Shown: positions 8,272-19,463, counted from the stretch's first letter. The stretch is 64,000 bases of DNA from Photobacterium sp. TY1-4 (GCF_025398175.1 NZ_CP099734.1:3410001-3474000), one strand, 5' to 3'. Notes: generated from the sequence alone by a model not told the origin. Program-made: numbers and translations.

Positions 8272-9783
8272 TTAGCTCCCCTCTCTGGTGACACGCATGA
8301 CTTCTTCCAGCGTGGTCACACCGGCCCGAACTTTGGTCAAACCATCGTCGCGAATACTCGGGGTGTGGGCGCGAATGGCTTTCTCGATCGCCATCTCCCC
8401 GACTTCGGCGTGGATCAGCTCCTGTACGTTGTCATCGACCAGCAGCAGCTCATGGATCCCGGTTCGTCCGCGATAGCCCTTGTGATTACAGGCCTCGCAT
8501 CCGACCGCCCGGTACAGGGTCAGCGGCTCGTCGTCACGCAGGCCGAACAGTTTCTTCTGCTCGGCATCGGCTTCATACGGCTCCCGGCACGATTTACACA
8601 AGGTACGCACCAGGCGCTGGGCCAGCACGCCCAGCAACGAAGAAGAGATCAGGAACGGCTCAATCCCCATATCACGCAGACGGGTGATCGCCCCCACCGC
8701 CGTGTTGGTGTGCAGGGTCGACATTACCATGTGACCGGTCAGCGAAGCCTGGACGGCAATCGAGGCCGTTTCCAGATCCCGGATTTCCCCGACCATCACC
8801 ACATCCGGGTCCTGGCGCAGGATCGCCCGCAGCCCCCGGGCAAAGGTCATGTCCACCTTGGTATTGACCTGCGTCTGGCCGATCCCGTCGATATCAAACT
8901 CGATCGGATCTTCCACCGTCAGAATGTTGCGCTCTTTACCGTTGAGCTCCTGCAATCCGGCATACAGCGTCGTCGATTTACCCGAGCCGGTCGGGCCGGT
9001 GACCAGAATGATCCCGTGCGGGCGCTGAATGATCCGCTGAAAGTTCTCGTGGTTCCCTGCCGTCATCCCCAGACTATGGAGATCCAACCGGGTCGCGTTC
9101 TTATCCAGCAGACGCAGCACCACCCGCTCGCCGTGTGAAGAAGGCATAGTCGAGACCCGCACATCCACCGCCCGGCCCCCGATCCGCAGGGAGATCCGGC
9201 CATCCTGCGGCACCCGCTTTTCAGCGATATCCAACCGGGCCATCACCTTGATCCGCGACACCAGCAGCGGGGCCAGTTTCCGGCTCGGCTGCAGCACTTC
9301 CCGCAGCACCCCGTCGACCCGGAAACGGATCGACAGCACTTTCTCGAACGTCTCGATATGGATATCAGACGCCGCTTCTTTGATCGCTTCGGCCAGCATG
9401 GCGTTGATCAGCTTGATGATCGGCGCATCATCTTCCGACTCGAGCAAGTCTTCCGTCTCCGGCAGCTCCTCGGCCAGCGAGAAGAAATCATCGCTGTCCG
9501 AACCCAGATCTTCCATCAACTGACGCGCTTCCGATGAATCACGCTGATACGCTTCCGTCAGCTTCTGCTCGAAAGCCTTCTCATCCAGCGCCAGCGGGGT
9601 AAACCCGCCGCCGCTGACCCGGCGGATTTCCGCCAGGACCGGCGCACTCATAACGCCGCAATAAAACAGGGTCCGGCCCTGCTCGCTGGATTCCAGCACC
9701 ACCCGGTGACGCCGGGCAAAGGAGAAAGGTAACCGGAACAGGGGCTGCAGCGGAGTGAATGCCTGCGCGGTATCCGTATCCAT
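8272..9783 (-). CDS. gspE: GspE, secretion ATPase of type II secretion
   Basis: Cytoplasmic AAA+-like ATPase (503 residues) that powers pseudopilus assembly. Walker [10 protein letters not shown] at about 263-271, Walker B region VVMVGEIRD at about 328-336, Asp box and His box between and after ([15 protein letters not shown]). The zinc-binding four-cysteine domain is intact: Cys396, Cys399, Cys429, Cys432 (CKSC and CEAC). The N-terminal domain that binds GspL is present. The start overlaps the gspD stop by one base. All functional motifs are conserved, so it should be active. Confidence 0.97.
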   Translation of the reverse strand: MDTDTAQAFTPLQPLFRLPFSFARRHRVVLESSEQGRTLFYCGVMSAPVLAEIRRVSGGGFTPLALDEKAFEQKLTEAYQRDSSEARQLMEDLGSDSDDFFSLAEELPETEDLLESEDDAPIIKLINAMLAEAIKEAASDIHIETFEKVLSIRFRVDGVLREVLQPSRKLAPLLVSRIKVMARLDIAEKRVPQDGRISLRIGGRAVDVRVSTMPSSHGERVVLRLLDKNATRLDLHSLGMTAGNHENFQRIIQRPHGIILVTGPTGSGKSTTLYAGLQELNGKERNILTVEDPIEFDIDGIGQTQVNTKVDMTFARGLRAILRQDPDVVMVGEIRDLETASIAVQASLTGHMVMSTLHTNTAVGAITRLRDMGIEPFLISSSLLGVLAQRLVRTLCKSCREPYEADAEQKKLFGLRDDEPLTLYRAVGCEACNHKGYRGRTGIHELLLVDDNVQELIHAEVGEMAIEKAIRAHTPSIRDDGLTKVRAGVTTLEEVMRVTREGS

Positions 9784-11792
9784 TACTGTGTCTCCAGCTG
9801 CGCCACAAAGGCCCGCACTTCCGGCGGCAGCGAAATATCTTCACCGTATTTCGGCAATACCGGGGTCTGAGTGTCCGGCATCAGGCGCAAGCCTTTATCC
9901 GCACGGAACAGCTGTTCGGCACGAATGTAGTTATATTTGCGCTGGGTGATGCCATCCGCCGTCACGCCATCACGGATGATGGTCGGCTTGATGAACACCA
10001 TCAGGTTAGTCTTGGCCTTAGTGGTATTGGTCGATTTGAACAGGTGGCCCAGGATCGGGATGTCCCCCAACAGCGGAATTTTCTGCTCGCTTTCGTCAAC
10101 CTGCTCCTGGATCAGTCCCCCTAGAGCGATCATCTGGCCATCCTGGACCAGCACCGAGGTGGTCAGCTGGCGTTTGGAGAACCGCACATCCACCGCACCG
10201 TCGGCCCCCAGGACGTTCGAGACTTCCTGCTCGATCTTCAGCTGCACCGAATCGCCCTCGTTGATCTGCGGCGTCACGTTGAGCTTGATCCCCACTTCCT
10301 TGCGCTCAACGGTCTGGAACGGATTGTCGTTGTTCGAGCTGGACGTTGAGCCCGTCACCACCGGCACTTCTTCACCGACAATGAACGAGGCTTCGCCGTT
10401 GTCCATCACGGTAATACTCGGCGAGGACAGAATATTGGAGTTGCGATCGGAAGCCACGGCGTTAACCAGTGCGGTCCAGTCGCCCATCACGATCCCGAGC
10501 GCGGCACCGTTGACGCCCCCCAAAACACTGCCCAGAGTACTGTAATCCCCCTGGGTCGGTTCATTCACGGTTCTCGTGCCGTCCGAGTTAATCACGGTCG
10601 AGCCCGGCACGTCTTCAGCTTCTTTCAGACCAATCGCGAACTGGCTGATCGGCACCCCGGAATTGCCGAACTGGACCACACCACCATCGAGCGAGCCCCA
10701 CTGCACCCCGAAATTGATGCCATCGCCTTCGGACAGCTCAACGATCATCGCTTCAATCAGGACCTGGGCCCGGCGAATATCAAGTTGGGCAATAATGTTT
10801 TCCAGCGCGCGCATAATATCGGGCGGCGCCGTCAGGATCAGGGCGTTGGTATCGACGTGCGCAGAGATCATCACCTCTGACTTGCCGCCCACGGGATTCT
10901 TACTGCCGCCCTGTTTTTCGGCCTGCAGGTTCTCGGAAACCCCCTTCAGCACCTCGACCAAGTCTTCGGCATTGGCGTACTTGAGGTAAATCACCCGGTT
11001 ATTGCCCGAGGTCGCCATCTCTTTGTCGAGCTGACGAATAAGACGTTTCAGGCGATTACGCACCTGCGGATCTCCGGACAGCAGCACCGCATTGGTCCGC
11101 TCATCGGCAACCAGTTTCGGCTGCAGGAACTCCGGTGTCGATTTGGCGTCCGCCGACTTGTTCAGCGCTTCGACAATCCGCACCATTTCGGCCGCTGATG
11201 CGTTGTTGAGTTCAACCACATCAATTTCTTTATCGCCTGCGCGATCGACCCGCTCAATGATTTCTGCCAGGCGATTCACCACCGCGGCCCGCCCGGTGAT
11301 CATAATAATGTTGGCCGGATCGTAGTGCACTACGTTCCCGGCACCGGCATTATCGTTGAGCTGACGCAGCAGCGGCGATAGCTCCCGGACCGAGACATTC
11401 CGGACCGCAATCACGCGGGTGACGACTTCGTCGCCCTGCACACGATCAGAGCCGTCAACCACCGGAATGGCCGAGATTTTCGCATCTTTATCGCGGATCA
11501 CCTTGAGTACGCCGTTTTCCATCTCCACCACGGCAAACCCATACACGGACAGCACATTTAAGAAGAACTGGTAGTACTGCTCATCGTTCAGCAAATCATA
11601 ACTGCGCACATTAACCTGGCCACGCACCGCCGGATCGACAATGATGGTTTTCTGCAAGTTGCGCCCGACAATATTAATGAATTCCTGAATATCCGTTCCT
11701 TTGAAGCTGGCGCTGAATTCATTGGCAAGTACTGAGCTGCACAGCAAACTTCCGGCCAGCCACAGGGCACTTTTCCCCATCCATTTTTTCAC
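9783..11792 (-). CDS. gspD: GspD, outer-membrane secretin of type II secretion
   Basis: Outer-membrane secretin forming the exit channel; 669 residues from the chosen start. I chose a GTG at 11792 because AGGAG lies at the right distance and it gives a clean signal peptide ([22 protein letters not shown], cleaved before NEFSASF). An in-frame ATG 14 codons earlier would place an acidic stretch before the signal peptide. Domains in order: N0 ([15 protein letters not shown]), N1-N3 repeats, then the secretin core with VPVVTG, and the S domain at the C-terminus that would bind a pilotin. No pilotin gene is in the window. Confidence 0.95.
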   Translation of the reverse strand: MKKWMGKSALWLAGSLLCSSVLANEFSASFKGTDIQEFINIVGRNLQKTIIVDPAVRGQVNVRSYDLLNDEQYYQFFLNVLSVYGFAVVEMENGVLKVIRDKDAKISAIPVVDGSDRVQGDEVVTRVIAVRNVSVRELSPLLRQLNDNAGAGNVVHYDPANIIMITGRAAVVNRLAEIIERVDRAGDKEIDVVELNNASAAEMVRIVEALNKSADAKSTPEFLQPKLVADERTNAVLLSGDPQVRNRLKRLIRQLDKEMATSGNNRVIYLKYANAEDLVEVLKGVSENLQAEKQGGSKNPVGGKSEVMISAHVDTNALILTAPPDIMRALENIIAQLDIRRAQVLIEAMIVELSEGDGINFGVQWGSLDGGVVQFGNSGVPISQFAIGLKEAEDVPGSTVINSDGTRTVNEPTQGDYSTLGSVLGGVNGAALGIVMGDWTALVNAVASDRNSNILSSPSITVMDNGEASFIVGEEVPVVTGSTSSSNNDNPFQTVERKEVGIKLNVTPQINEGDSVQLKIEQEVSNVLGADGAVDVRFSKRQLTTSVLVQDGQMIALGGLIQEQVDESEQKIPLLGDIPILGHLFKSTNTTKAKTNLMVFIKPTIIRDGVTADGITQRKYNYIRAEQLFRADKGLRLMPDTQTPVLPKYGEDISLPPEVRAFVAQLETQ

Positions 11793-11820
11793 AAAAAACT
11801 CCTGCTCGTTGTCGCGTGCG

Positions 11821-12705
11821 TTAGCGCAACTCAATATAAATATCGTGTAACTGGCCGTCCCGCTCGACCGTTAACATAAATTCAGAGGCCTCGGACAACT
11901 CCGTCCACAGCCGGGCCATCACGGCCGGATCTGTTAAGTCATTGCCATTGAGGCTCACCGCCAGATCATCGGGCTGTAACCCCACCGCATCAAACAAGGC
12001 CCGCTCTTTGCCCGGGTTCACCCGATAGCCAACCAACGCGCCGTCTTTTTTCACCTGCGACAGGCGAATGTAACTGAACAGCGTCTGGGGTTTCTCCAGA
12101 ATCTCCTGCTTGATCTGGCTTAAATTACTGGCCACAGCAGGCTTCGGCGTCGTGGCCGACGTCGGCTGAGGTTGCGGCTGGGATTTGCTGAACTTCACCC
12201 CGTCCAGCATCAGGGTTTCATCCCGGCCGCTATTGCGAATAATCACCCGATCGACATACACCGCCTGCAAGGTCGCCCGGGTACCTTCAATCGCTTCATT
12301 CAAGCCATAAGTATTCTGGCGACCGCGATTGGCGATCACCGCCAGACTGGTCCCCGGTTTGGTGCTGGCCACCACACCAACCAACGTCAGGCTCAGCCGG
12401 GTTTCCGGCGCATCCTGAGCCACCGGTTTTTTCTCCACCACCGGTGCATTTTGCTGATAGCGACCAAACAGATTCATGCCTAATACATCAGACACCTGAA
12501 AACCCTCCCGGTTCGCTTGCGCGACCGCGACGGGTTTCGCCTGCCAGATCGCCGGCGCGGCCGTAGGCTGCATCAACGACCACACCAGACGTCCTAAAAT
12601 CCATGCCAGCATCACGACCAGCAGCCATGTGGCAATCCGGGTCAGTGTCGCCACTGACATCGGCCGCTTAGCCTGAAGCGTTTCCAACCAATTTGCTGCA
12701 ACCAT
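11821..12705 (-). CDS. gspC: GspC, inner-membrane adaptor to the secretin
   Basis: First gene of the operon, 294 residues. One transmembrane helix near the N-terminus (about 22-44, ATWLLVVMLAWILGRLVW), a homology-region domain that contacts GspD, and a C-terminal PDZ-like domain (about 200-294, including DAVGLQPDDLAVSLNGNDLTD) involved in substrate choice. It connects the inner-membrane platform to the GspD channel. The promoter for the whole operon must lie in the AT-rich 288-base gap shared with divergent hslR. The ribosome site is weak; an in-frame stop seven bases before the ATG rules out a longer form. Confidence 0.94.
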   Translation of the reverse strand: MVAANWLETLQAKRPMSVATLTRIATWLLVVMLAWILGRLVWSLMQPTAAPAIWQAKPVAVAQANREGFQVSDVLGMNLFGRYQQNAPVVEKKPVAQDAPETRLSLTLVGVVASTKPGTSLAVIANRGRQNTYGLNEAIEGTRATLQAVYVDRVIIRNSGRDETLMLDGVKFSKSQPQPQPTSATTPKPAVASNLSQIKQEILEKPQTLFSYIRLSQVKKDGALVGYRVNPGKERALFDAVGLQPDDLAVSLNGNDLTDPAVMARLWTELSEASEFMLTVERDGQLHDIYIELR

Positions 12706-12993
12706 TGCTCAACCATCTTCCTGTTGCTGTTAGCCGAACGAGTGCCGTTTGGGCGCCCGAATCAGATAGCATACCGTTTCGAGAAAAATACAGCAGTTTT
12801 TTCATCGTAAAAAGACTAAATATATCAAAACAGATCACGTAAAAAACATATCTACTATCAATAGACTAGACAGAGGCTGTCAATTATTCCCTCCCGAGCG
12901 TTGAAATTGCACCGACCCGGCACCATTAAGTAAGGCTGACGCTGTCATCGCAATATGGTATTTTTAGTCCCCCTTTGGGAGAAGGAGCACGTT
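12706..12993. promoter_or_regulatory. Divergent promoter region gspC / hslR
   Basis: Intergenic region of 288 bases holding the promoters of the type II secretion operon (leftward) and of hslR-hslO (rightward). The central part (about 12780-12890) is AT-rich, unlike its surroundings. A sigma-32-like element for the rightward genes is listed separately. I could not assign a clear sigma-70 promoter for gspC by eye. Confidence 0.6.
12900..12928 (+). promoter_or_regulatory. Sigma-32-like heat-shock promoter for hslR-hslO
   Basis: GTTGAAA at 12900-12906 and CACCATTA at 12921-12928, separated by 14 bases, resemble the heat-shock consensus CTTGAAA / CCCCATnTA. The predicted transcription start is near 12936, about 58 bases before the hslR ATG. 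hslR and hslO are sigma-32 members in Escherichia coli, so the placement is what family knowledge predicts. One mismatch in the -35 and one in the -10 element keep this tentative. Confidence 0.5.
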
Positions 12994-13401
12994 ATGGGCC
13001 AGCAATCCCCTGATTCCGACACCAGCCAGGTTCGCCTCGACAAATGGCTGTGGGCGGCACGGTTTTACAAAACCCGCTCAATCGCCCGCACGATGATCGA
13101 CGGTGGCAAGGTGCACTATAACGGCCAACGTTCCAAACCCAGCAAACTGGTGGAAGTCGGCGCCGAAGTGCGCCTGCGACAAGGCAATGATGAAAAAACT
13201 GTCACCATCATGAAACTGTCCGGCACCCGCCGGGGGGCCCCGGAAGCGCAAACCCTGTACCAGGAAACAGCGCAGAGCATCGAGCAACGCGAAGCCCAGG
13301 CCCAAATGCGCAAACTCAATGCCTATCACAGCCCAAGTCCCGACAAGCGCCCTGATAAAAAACAGCGGCGCGATATAATTAAGTTTAAAAGCAGTAACTG
13401 A
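12994..13401 (+). CDS. hslR: HslR (Hsp15), ribosome-associated heat-shock RNA-binding protein
   Basis: Small S4-domain protein (135 residues) that binds 50S subunits carrying stalled nascent chains and helps recycle them. The S4 motif runs from about residue 12 ([17 protein letters not shown]) to 75 ([12 protein letters not shown]). The ATG at 12994 is chosen because GGAG sits nine bases before it; an in-frame upstream ATG has no ribosome site. The C-terminus is basic ([11 protein letters not shown]), as usual. It is followed 26 bases later by hslO, so the two form the hslRO heat-shock operon. Confidence 0.95.
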   Translation: MGQQSPDSDTSQVRLDKWLWAARFYKTRSIARTMIDGGKVHYNGQRSKPSKLVEVGAEVRLRQGNDEKTVTIMKLSGTRRGAPEAQTLYQETAQSIEQREAQAQMRKLNAYHSPSPDKRPDKKQRRDIIKFKSSN

Positions 13402-13427
13402 TTTTACCTGCTGGAGTAGAAAGTAAA

Positions 13428-14303
13428 ATGACAAACGATAGTCTGTACCGTTACCTGTTTGACGGTGTATCTGTACGTGGTGAGCTCGTTCAGCTGAGCG
13501 ACACTTATCAGCAAATCATTTCCAGCAAGGAATACCCGGCACCGATCCAGCACCTGTTGGGTGAACTGCTTGTGGCCACCAGCCTGCTGACGGCAACCCT
13601 GAAATTTGAAGGCTCGATCACCGTGCAACTGCAAGGAGACGGTCCGGTGAAACTCGCCGTGATCAATGGCGACCACAACCAGCAAATGCGTGGTGTGGCG
13701 CGCTGGGACGGCGACGTTCCTGCCGGAACCATCACCGATCTGATCGGCAAAGGTCACATGGTGATCACCATTACCCCGAACCAGGGTGAGCGCTACCAGG
13801 GCGTGGTTGGCCTGGAAGGGGACAACCTGGCAGCCTGCCTGGAAAATTACTTTGCCAGCTCCGAGCAGCTGAAAACCCGCATCTGGCTGCGCACCGGCGA
13901 AGTCGAGGGTCAGGCCAAAGCGGCAGGCATGCTGCTGCAAATCCTGCCGGACGGCCAGGGCCACGACACCGACTTCGAGCACCTGGAGCAACTGACCGAA
14001 ACCGTGAAGGACGACGAGTTGTTCACCCTGCCGGCCCAGGACGTGTTGTACCGCCTGTACCACCAGGAAACCGTGAAGCTGTTTGATCCGCAAGCTGTAT
14101 CCTTCCACTGCGGTTGCTCCCGCGAGCGCAGCGCCTCGGCCATCTGCTCGATTGAGCGAGACGAAGTGGAGCGGATTGTGGCCGAAGAAGGTCAAATTGC
14201 CCTGCACTGTGACTACTGCGGCACCACCTACGCCTTTGACAGCGTTGACGTGGCAGCGCTGTTCAAAAATGCAGCAACCAGTCCATCAAATCAGGTACAT
14301 TAA
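13428..14303 (+). CDS. hslO: HslO (Hsp33), redox-regulated chaperonin
   Basis: Holdase chaperone of 291 residues switched on by oxidative unfolding. The four zinc-binding cysteines of the redox switch are intact near the C-terminus: the CGC pair in FHCGCSRER and the CDYC pair (HCDYCGTTY), spaced as in the family. The N-terminal substrate-binding domain begins [17 protein letters not shown]. It is co-transcribed with hslR and is followed by a strong terminator at 14341-14367. Confidence 0.97.
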   Translation: MTNDSLYRYLFDGVSVRGELVQLSDTYQQIISSKEYPAPIQHLLGELLVATSLLTATLKFEGSITVQLQGDGPVKLAVINGDHNQQMRGVARWDGDVPAGTITDLIGKGHMVITITPNQGERYQGVVGLEGDNLAACLENYFASSEQLKTRIWLRTGEVEGQAKAAGMLLQILPDGQGHDTDFEHLEQLTETVKDDELFTLPAQDVLYRLYHQETVKLFDPQAVSFHCGCSRERSASAICSIERDEVERIVAEEGQIALHCDYCGTTYAFDSVDVAALFKNAATSPSNQVH

Positions 14304-14340
14304 TTATTCTTTCGTAATAACCCTGAAAGTGAATTACAGG

Positions 14341-14367
14341 AGCCGGCATTCTGCCGGCTTTTCTTTT
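14341..14367 (+). terminator. Rho-independent terminator after hslO
   Basis: Perfect eight-base-pair stem AGCCGGCA / TGCCGGCT with a three-base loop, followed by TTTCTTTT. It lies 38 bases after the hslO stop and closes the hslRO operon before pckA. Confidence 0.9.
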
Positions 14368-14621
14368 AACTGAAGCACAGTTTCTCCCGCCCCCCTGAAA
14401 TTCAACTACGCCTTAAGTCCCGCTTTTTTCAATAGAAATATTAATCCGAAGCCCTAGCGCAAACGTTTCACAACACGGTAAAATCCCCACTCAAAGACAA
14501 TAATAACTTTTACTAATCCGTAACTTTAAAGTGGTTATTTTTTGATAAACCTCCCTGAATTACCCCTTTAGGGTTGCTAGCATGGTCAACAGTTAAACAA
14601 CATCTTACCCAAGGAGCACCT

Positions 14622-16253
14622 ATGACCGTCATGAACGTCGAAAAAAAGGTTGCAAAAAATATGGATCTATCTCAATACGGTATCACCAATGTTACCGAAA
14701 TTGTTCGCAACCCGTCTTATGAACTGCTGTTCGAAGAAGAGACGAAACCGGGGCTGGAAGGCTACGAGAAAGGGATTGTTACTGAACTGGGCGCCGTGGC
14801 TGTGGATACCGGTATTTTCACCGGCCGTTCACCCAAAGATAAGTTCATCGTCAAAGATGACACCACCAAAGAGACCCTCTGGTGGGCCGATCAAGGCCAA
14901 AACGACAACAAGGCCATTGATCAAGCCGTCTGGAACGATCTGAAAGGACTAGTGACCGAGCAACTTTCCGGCAAGCGCCTGTTTGTCATTGACGGCTACT
15001 GCGGTGCCAACCCGGATACCCGCCTGTGTATCCGCGTGATCACGGAAGTCGCCTGGCAGGCCCATTTCGTGAAAAATATGTTCATCCGTCCGAGTGAAGA
15101 AGAGCTGGCCACCTTCGAGCCTGACTTCGTGGTCATGAACGGCGCCAAATGCACCAACGATAAGTGGCAGGAGCAAGGCCTGAACTCGGAAAACTTCACC
15201 GTGTTCAACCTGACCGAGAAAATGCAACTGATCGGCGGCACCTGGTACGGCGGCGAAATGAAGAAAGGCATGTTCGCCATGATGAACTACTTCCTGCCAC
15301 TGCAGGATATCGCCTCTATGCACTGCTCGGCCAACATGGGCAAAGACGGTGACGTCGCGGTGTTCTTCGGCCTGTCCGGCACCGGCAAAACCACCCTGTC
15401 GACCGATCCGAAGCGTGCCCTGATTGGTGATGACGAGCACGGCTGGGACGATAACGGGGTCTTCAACTTCGAAGGCGGCTGCTACGCCAAGACCATCAAC
15501 CTGTCGAAAGAAGCCGAGCCGGACATCTACAACGCGATCCGTCGTGATGCCCTGCTGGAAAACGTCACCGTGCGCAGTGACGGTGCCATCGACTTCAACG
15601 ACAACTCGAAGACCGAGAACACCCGCGTCTCCTACCCGATCTACCACATCGAAAACATCGTCAAGCCGGTCTCCAAGGGCGGTCATGCCAACAAGGTGAT
15701 CTTCCTGTCGGCCGATGCCTTCGGCGTGCTGCCACCGGTCTCGAAACTGACGCCAGAGCAAACCAAGTACCACTTCCTGTCCGGCTTTACCGCCAAACTG
15801 GCCGGAACCGAGCGTGGGATCACCGAGCCAACGCCAACCTTCTCGGCGTGTTTCGGCAATGCCTTCCTGACGCTGCACCCAACCAAGTACGCGGAAGTGC
15901 TGGTGAAACGTATGGAAGCCGCCGGCGCGGAAGCCTATCTGGTCAACACCGGCTGGAACGGCACCGGCAAGCGCATCTCAATTCAGGATACCCGCGGTAT
16001 CATTGATGCGATCCTGGACGGCTCGATTGAGCAGGCCGAAACCAAGCACATCCCGATCTTCAACCTGGAAGTCCCGGCAGCCCTGCCGGGCGTCGATGCG
16101 GGCATTCTGGACCCACGCGATACCTACACCGATCCTCTGCAGTGGGAAAGCAAAGCGAAAGATCTGGCCGAGCGCTTTATCAACAACTTTGACAAGTACA
16201 CCGACAATGAAGAAGGTGCCGCACTGGTTGCCGCTGGCCCTCAGCTAGACTAA
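14622..16253 (+). CDS. pckA: PckA, ATP-dependent phosphoenolpyruvate carboxykinase
   Basis: Gluconeogenic enzyme converting oxaloacetate and ATP to phosphoenolpyruvate, CO2 and ADP. It has 543 residues from the ATG at 14622, which has AAGGAG nine bases before it; an in-frame ATG 16 codons earlier has no ribosome site. Key motifs: TGRSPKDKF (substrate Arg), kinase-1a P-loop [11 protein letters not shown], kinase-2 [12 protein letters not shown], and the C-terminal adenine-binding region [10 protein letters not shown]. All catalytic residues I can check are kept. The gene stands alone, with terminators on both sides. Its 250-base upstream region is AT-rich; I did not identify a clear CRP site. 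Confidence 0.97.
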   Translation: MTVMNVEKKVAKNMDLSQYGITNVTEIVRNPSYELLFEEETKPGLEGYEKGIVTELGAVAVDTGIFTGRSPKDKFIVKDDTTKETLWWADQGQNDNKAIDQAVWNDLKGLVTEQLSGKRLFVIDGYCGANPDTRLCIRVITEVAWQAHFVKNMFIRPSEEELATFEPDFVVMNGAKCTNDKWQEQGLNSENFTVFNLTEKMQLIGGTWYGGEMKKGMFAMMNYFLPLQDIASMHCSANMGKDGDVAVFFGLSGTGKTTLSTDPKRALIGDDEHGWDDNGVFNFEGGCYAKTINLSKEAEPDIYNAIRRDALLENVTVRSDGAIDFNDNSKTENTRVSYPIYHIENIVKPVSKGGHANKVIFLSADAFGVLPPVSKLTPEQTKYHFLSGFTAKLAGTERGITEPTPTFSACFGNAFLTLHPTKYAEVLVKRMEAAGAEAYLVNTGWNGTGKRISIQDTRGIIDAILDGSIEQAETKHIPIFNLEVPAALPGVDAGILDPRDTYTDPLQWESKAKDLAERFINNFDKYTDNEEGAALVAAGPQLD

Positions 16254-16279
16254 CGGACAAACACCTCGAGCGATGTCAG

Positions 16280-16306
16280 CGCCCCTCATGTGAGGGGCGT
16301 TTTTTA
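16280..16306 (+). terminator. Rho-independent terminator after pckA
   Basis: Nine-base-pair stem CGCCCCTCA / TGAGGGGCG with a two-base loop (or four-base with a shorter stem), followed by TTTTTTAT. It lies 26 bases after the pckA stop. Confidence 0.93.
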
Positions 16307-16434
16307 TGTCTGGTGCAAAAGTCACTGAAATAAAACAAAAACATAAAACAAAAACTAAACCACGTTCTGGCACTATCCGGCTTGCAGCAACCCCAATTTT
16401 CGGCCACTCTGATTTCATACTATAGGAGAGTGTC

Positions 16435-18588
16435 ATGCGTCTGGTCGGGAAACTCATCGCCACGGTTATCATCATCAGCCTGCTGGGGCTCACCATTCTG
16501 CTGGCCCTGCTGCACACCCGACATGCCACGCCGCTCATCAGCCACCTGATCAACACCCTGACGCCGTATCGCGTCCATGCAACGTCGGTGCGCTACCACA
16601 TCTTGGATCCCTGGCATCTGCAGATCGACGAACTGACACTCCAGCTCCCCGCCGCCGATGCGCAGATCCCCGAGCCGATCACCGTGCCCCGCCTGGAGCT
16701 CTGGCTCAACCCGACCCGCCTGCTGCAGCCGGGCTGGTCGTTCGACACCCTGCTGATAGACGGACTGACCCTGACCGGCACGCCGCCGCTGGCCGCCTTC
16801 CCAGCCATGGAAGCCAATCACCTGGCCCTGACCCATTTCAACTGGAACAGCGGCCCCCTGAGCCTGACGGACAGCCGTCTCCAGCTCAACCACTGGCAAA
16901 GCGATCCGGCAGCCCCCTATGCCTACCAGGGGGATGTCCAGCTGGCCGCCGCGTCGATTCGCTGGCAGCAACAAGAGTTCAGCAACATCCTGATTGACGG
17001 GCAGCGTGACGACCATCAGTGGACTTTGCATGGTTTTTCATTTCACTGGCACGGGGCAACGCTGAGCGGCCAGGCCGAGTATCTGGCCCCGCCCGACGTC
17101 CGCCCGCAGTGGCGCATCCACCAGCTGAGCCTGGCCGATCTGACCTTTCAGGATCAAACCCTGGCCAACCACCTCACAGCGCAATGGCAGCACTACCTGA
17201 GCGCCACGCGCCCTCAAATCGAGCTCCAGCGTCTGGATATTCTCAACAGCAGTGTCGAGCTGCCGGGCCTCACCCTGAACGGCGCCAATCTGTCCCTGCG
17301 GGGATGGCGCCTTGATGACGGATACGCTCCCGAAGAAGCCCTTTGGCAACAGCAGGAAGCCACCCTGTCCTTCGGCGCTGACAGTCTGCAATGGCGGGAG
17401 ATATTGCTGGACGAGCCCCTGGCGGAGCTTCACTTCCGCCCGCAGCAGATCCAGCTGAGCGCCTTGTCGACCCGGCTGTTAGGCGGTTATCTCACCACAG
17501 ACGGGACGATCACCCCGGACTTCCTGGCACTCAATCAGTTCACCGCCCGCAATCTTCAGTGGGATTTACCGACAGATTGGGCGAGCACGCTGCACCAACT
17601 CGCCGCGCCGTTCGCCGATATCAGCGTGCAGGAACTCAATATCGGCTATTCCGCATTGACCGCCGCCGACCCCACCTGGCCGTTTCATCTCGGCGGACTC
17701 AATGCCAGCGGGCATGATTTGCATCTCAAACGCCGCGGACATCCCGGCTTGTGGCAAGGAAACCTGACGGCCAGCGCCAGCAGTGCCGGGCTCAACGGCA
17801 TTCCCGTGGCGGAGTCGATGCTCGACATGACGGCTCAGGCCGGCCAGTGGCAACTGAACCGGCTGGCCCTGTCATTTGAGCATGGCCTGCTGGAAGCTCA
17901 GGGTGAGGTTGCACTGCACCGGGAAGGCCTGCCGTGGCAACTGATCCTGAACGGCGACAGCCTACCGGTCGCCGTCCTGCCCCGCTGGCTGCAACTGCCG
18001 GTATCGTTCGATGGCCGGCTCGATGTTGCGCTCGACGCGCAGGGACTGGGCCAGCACCCAACCGGCCTGGCCTACAGCCTGGAAGGCGAACTCACGGCCA
18101 ACCTGCGCCAGCTCCGGCTCAGCCGACTCACCCAGGACCAGCTCTGGCGCCAGTGGCAACAACCTTCGCTGATACTGGCAGCTGTCCCGCGCCCGGGGCC
18201 AGACGCCACCGTGAGCAGCCTGCCATCAGGCGCAGCGCAAGAATCCGAGACGCCAAGATTGGAAGAGCGACCCTCCCAAGGGCGGCTATCCGAAGCACTC
18301 TTAGCTGAGAAGGCACCGCCTGAAAAGCGACTGCCCGGGGCGTCGACCGGCGTATTGCAAGCCACGCCGCTCCGGCTCCGAGCCGATCGCGGCCGGATCC
18401 GGATCAATCCGTTCGAGATCAAAGGGGAAAATTGGTCAGCCACCCTGAGTGGCCAATGGGATCTGGCCCGGCCCGGCGCCCGACAACTGGAGCTGAAGGC
18501 CGAGCAGGGCTGCGAGCGCCTGGAGCGGCGCTGGCAGGGGGATCAGCAGTCGGTGTCGCTGTCTTCCTGTGCAGGCAACAACATATAG
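16435..18588 (+). CDS. AsmA-like envelope protein
   Basis: Protein of 717 residues with one N-terminal transmembrane segment (about 8-27) and a long beta-rich periplasmic part, the layout of the AsmA/YhdP/TamB group of bridge-like proteins implicated in envelope lipid transport. No enzymatic motif is visible. A stretch at about 585-640 (PGPDATVSSLPSG, then many Glu, Arg and Ser) looks like a flexible insert before a final conserved block (PLRLRADRGRIRINPFEI) that resembles the AsmA C-terminal signature. The last 46 bases overlap the 3' end of the convergent yiiD-type gene. Family placement is by pattern recognition only; the specific role is unknown. Confidence 0.72.
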   Translation: MRLVGKLIATVIIISLLGLTILLALLHTRHATPLISHLINTLTPYRVHATSVRYHILDPWHLQIDELTLQLPAADAQIPEPITVPRLELWLNPTRLLQPGWSFDTLLIDGLTLTGTPPLAAFPAMEANHLALTHFNWNSGPLSLTDSRLQLNHWQSDPAAPYAYQGDVQLAAASIRWQQQEFSNILIDGQRDDHQWTLHGFSFHWHGATLSGQAEYLAPPDVRPQWRIHQLSLADLTFQDQTLANHLTAQWQHYLSATRPQIELQRLDILNSSVELPGLTLNGANLSLRGWRLDDGYAPEEALWQQQEATLSFGADSLQWREILLDEPLAELHFRPQQIQLSALSTRLLGGYLTTDGTITPDFLALNQFTARNLQWDLPTDWASTLHQLAAPFADISVQELNIGYSALTAADPTWPFHLGGLNASGHDLHLKRRGHPGLWQGNLTASASSAGLNGIPVAESMLDMTAQAGQWQLNRLALSFEHGLLEAQGEVALHREGLPWQLILNGDSLPVAVLPRWLQLPVSFDGRLDVALDAQGLGQHPTGLAYSLEGELTANLRQLRLSRLTQDQLWRQWQQPSLILAAVPRPGPDATVSSLPSGAAQESETPRLEERPSQGRLSEALLAEKAPPEKRLPGASTGVLQATPLRLRADRGRIRINPFEIKGENWSATLSGQWDLARPGARQLELKAEQGCERLERRWQGDQQSVSLSSCAGNNI

Positions 18589-19463
18589 GTCCCGGTAAAA
18601 GTGGCTGCCTGCTGCTCGCCGCTGTAGATGTCCACATCCACCACTACCCGGCCTTTGCGGCCACCGGCCAGACGGTCGAGATCGCCGCGCAGGCTTTCAA
18701 CGGCAGCCACCGCCCGGGGCCGCGTCTTCACCGGCGCGGTGTAGCGGATCTTGCTGTCCGCCAGCACGATATCGGCCTGTAGCTTGCGCTCTTTGAGCAG
18801 CATCCAGACAAAGCCCCATCCCGCCAGCGTCGCCATGGTAAAAATACTGCCGGCAAACATGCTCTGGCTGGGATTCAAATTGGCATTGAGGCGGGCGCTG
18901 ACTTCAAACCGGTAACCGGTATACTGCGTGATGACGATCCCCATCTTGTCACTGATCGGGATCTGGTACTGCCACAGCTCCTGCAGCGCCTGGCACCAGT
19001 CGGGATTGCGCACGATTTCGCTGAGCGGCTTGAGGTGCTTGATCATCTGCTGATGGCGAACCGGTCCGCGCTCTTCACTCAGTTCGCCCTGATTGATAAA
19101 CCCGTTACGGGCATAGAAGGAGATGGCATCTTCACGGGCATTACACACCAGACGCTTGGCCCCTTCCTGACGGGCCAACGATTCCAGTGCCATCAGCACC
19201 AGCGCCCCCATGCCTTTATGACGATAATCCGGATGCACCGCCATAAACCGGACCTGACCTTCATTGTCCGGTGTCATATACAGGCGACCAATCGCGATCG
19301 GCTCGCCGTGATCATCGACAATCATCCGGTGATGGCTGAGCTCGTCATAAGCGTCCCGCTCCGAGCCGACCGGCATATGCCAAGGCTCGCGCAGCATCCG
19401 CCAGCGAAAATCGTAATACTGTGTTAACTCCCCGTCCGTCGCCGGGGTGATCAATCGAAACAT
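18543..19463 (-). CDS. YiiD-type protein: GNAT domain fused to a thioesterase-like domain
   Basis: Two-domain protein of 306 residues. The N-terminal half is a GNAT acetyltransferase fold with the acetyl-CoA loop VHPDYRHKGMGALV and FYARNGF; the C-terminal half (about 155-300) is a hot-dog thioesterase-like domain (NPSQSMFAGSIFTMATLAGWG). In Escherichia coli the homologue YiiD has been linked to initiation of fatty-acid synthesis through malonyl-ACP decarboxylation; I carry that over only as a likely role. The start at 19463 has GGAGAGGG upstream; an earlier in-frame ATG adds 25 residues without family match. Its 3' end overlaps the AsmA-like gene on the other strand by 46 bases. Confidence 0.85.
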   Translation of the reverse strand: MFRLITPATDGELTQYYDFRWRMLREPWHMPVGSERDAYDELSHHRMIVDDHGEPIAIGRLYMTPDNEGQVRFMAVHPDYRHKGMGALVLMALESLARQEGAKRLVCNAREDAISFYARNGFINQGELSEERGPVRHQQMIKHLKPLSEIVRNPDWCQALQELWQYQIPISDKMGIVITQYTGYRFEVSARLNANLNPSQSMFAGSIFTMATLAGWGFVWMLLKERKLQADIVLADSKIRYTAPVKTRPRAVAAVESLRGDLDRLAGGRKGRVVVDVDIYSGEQQAATFTGTYMLLPAQEDSDTDC

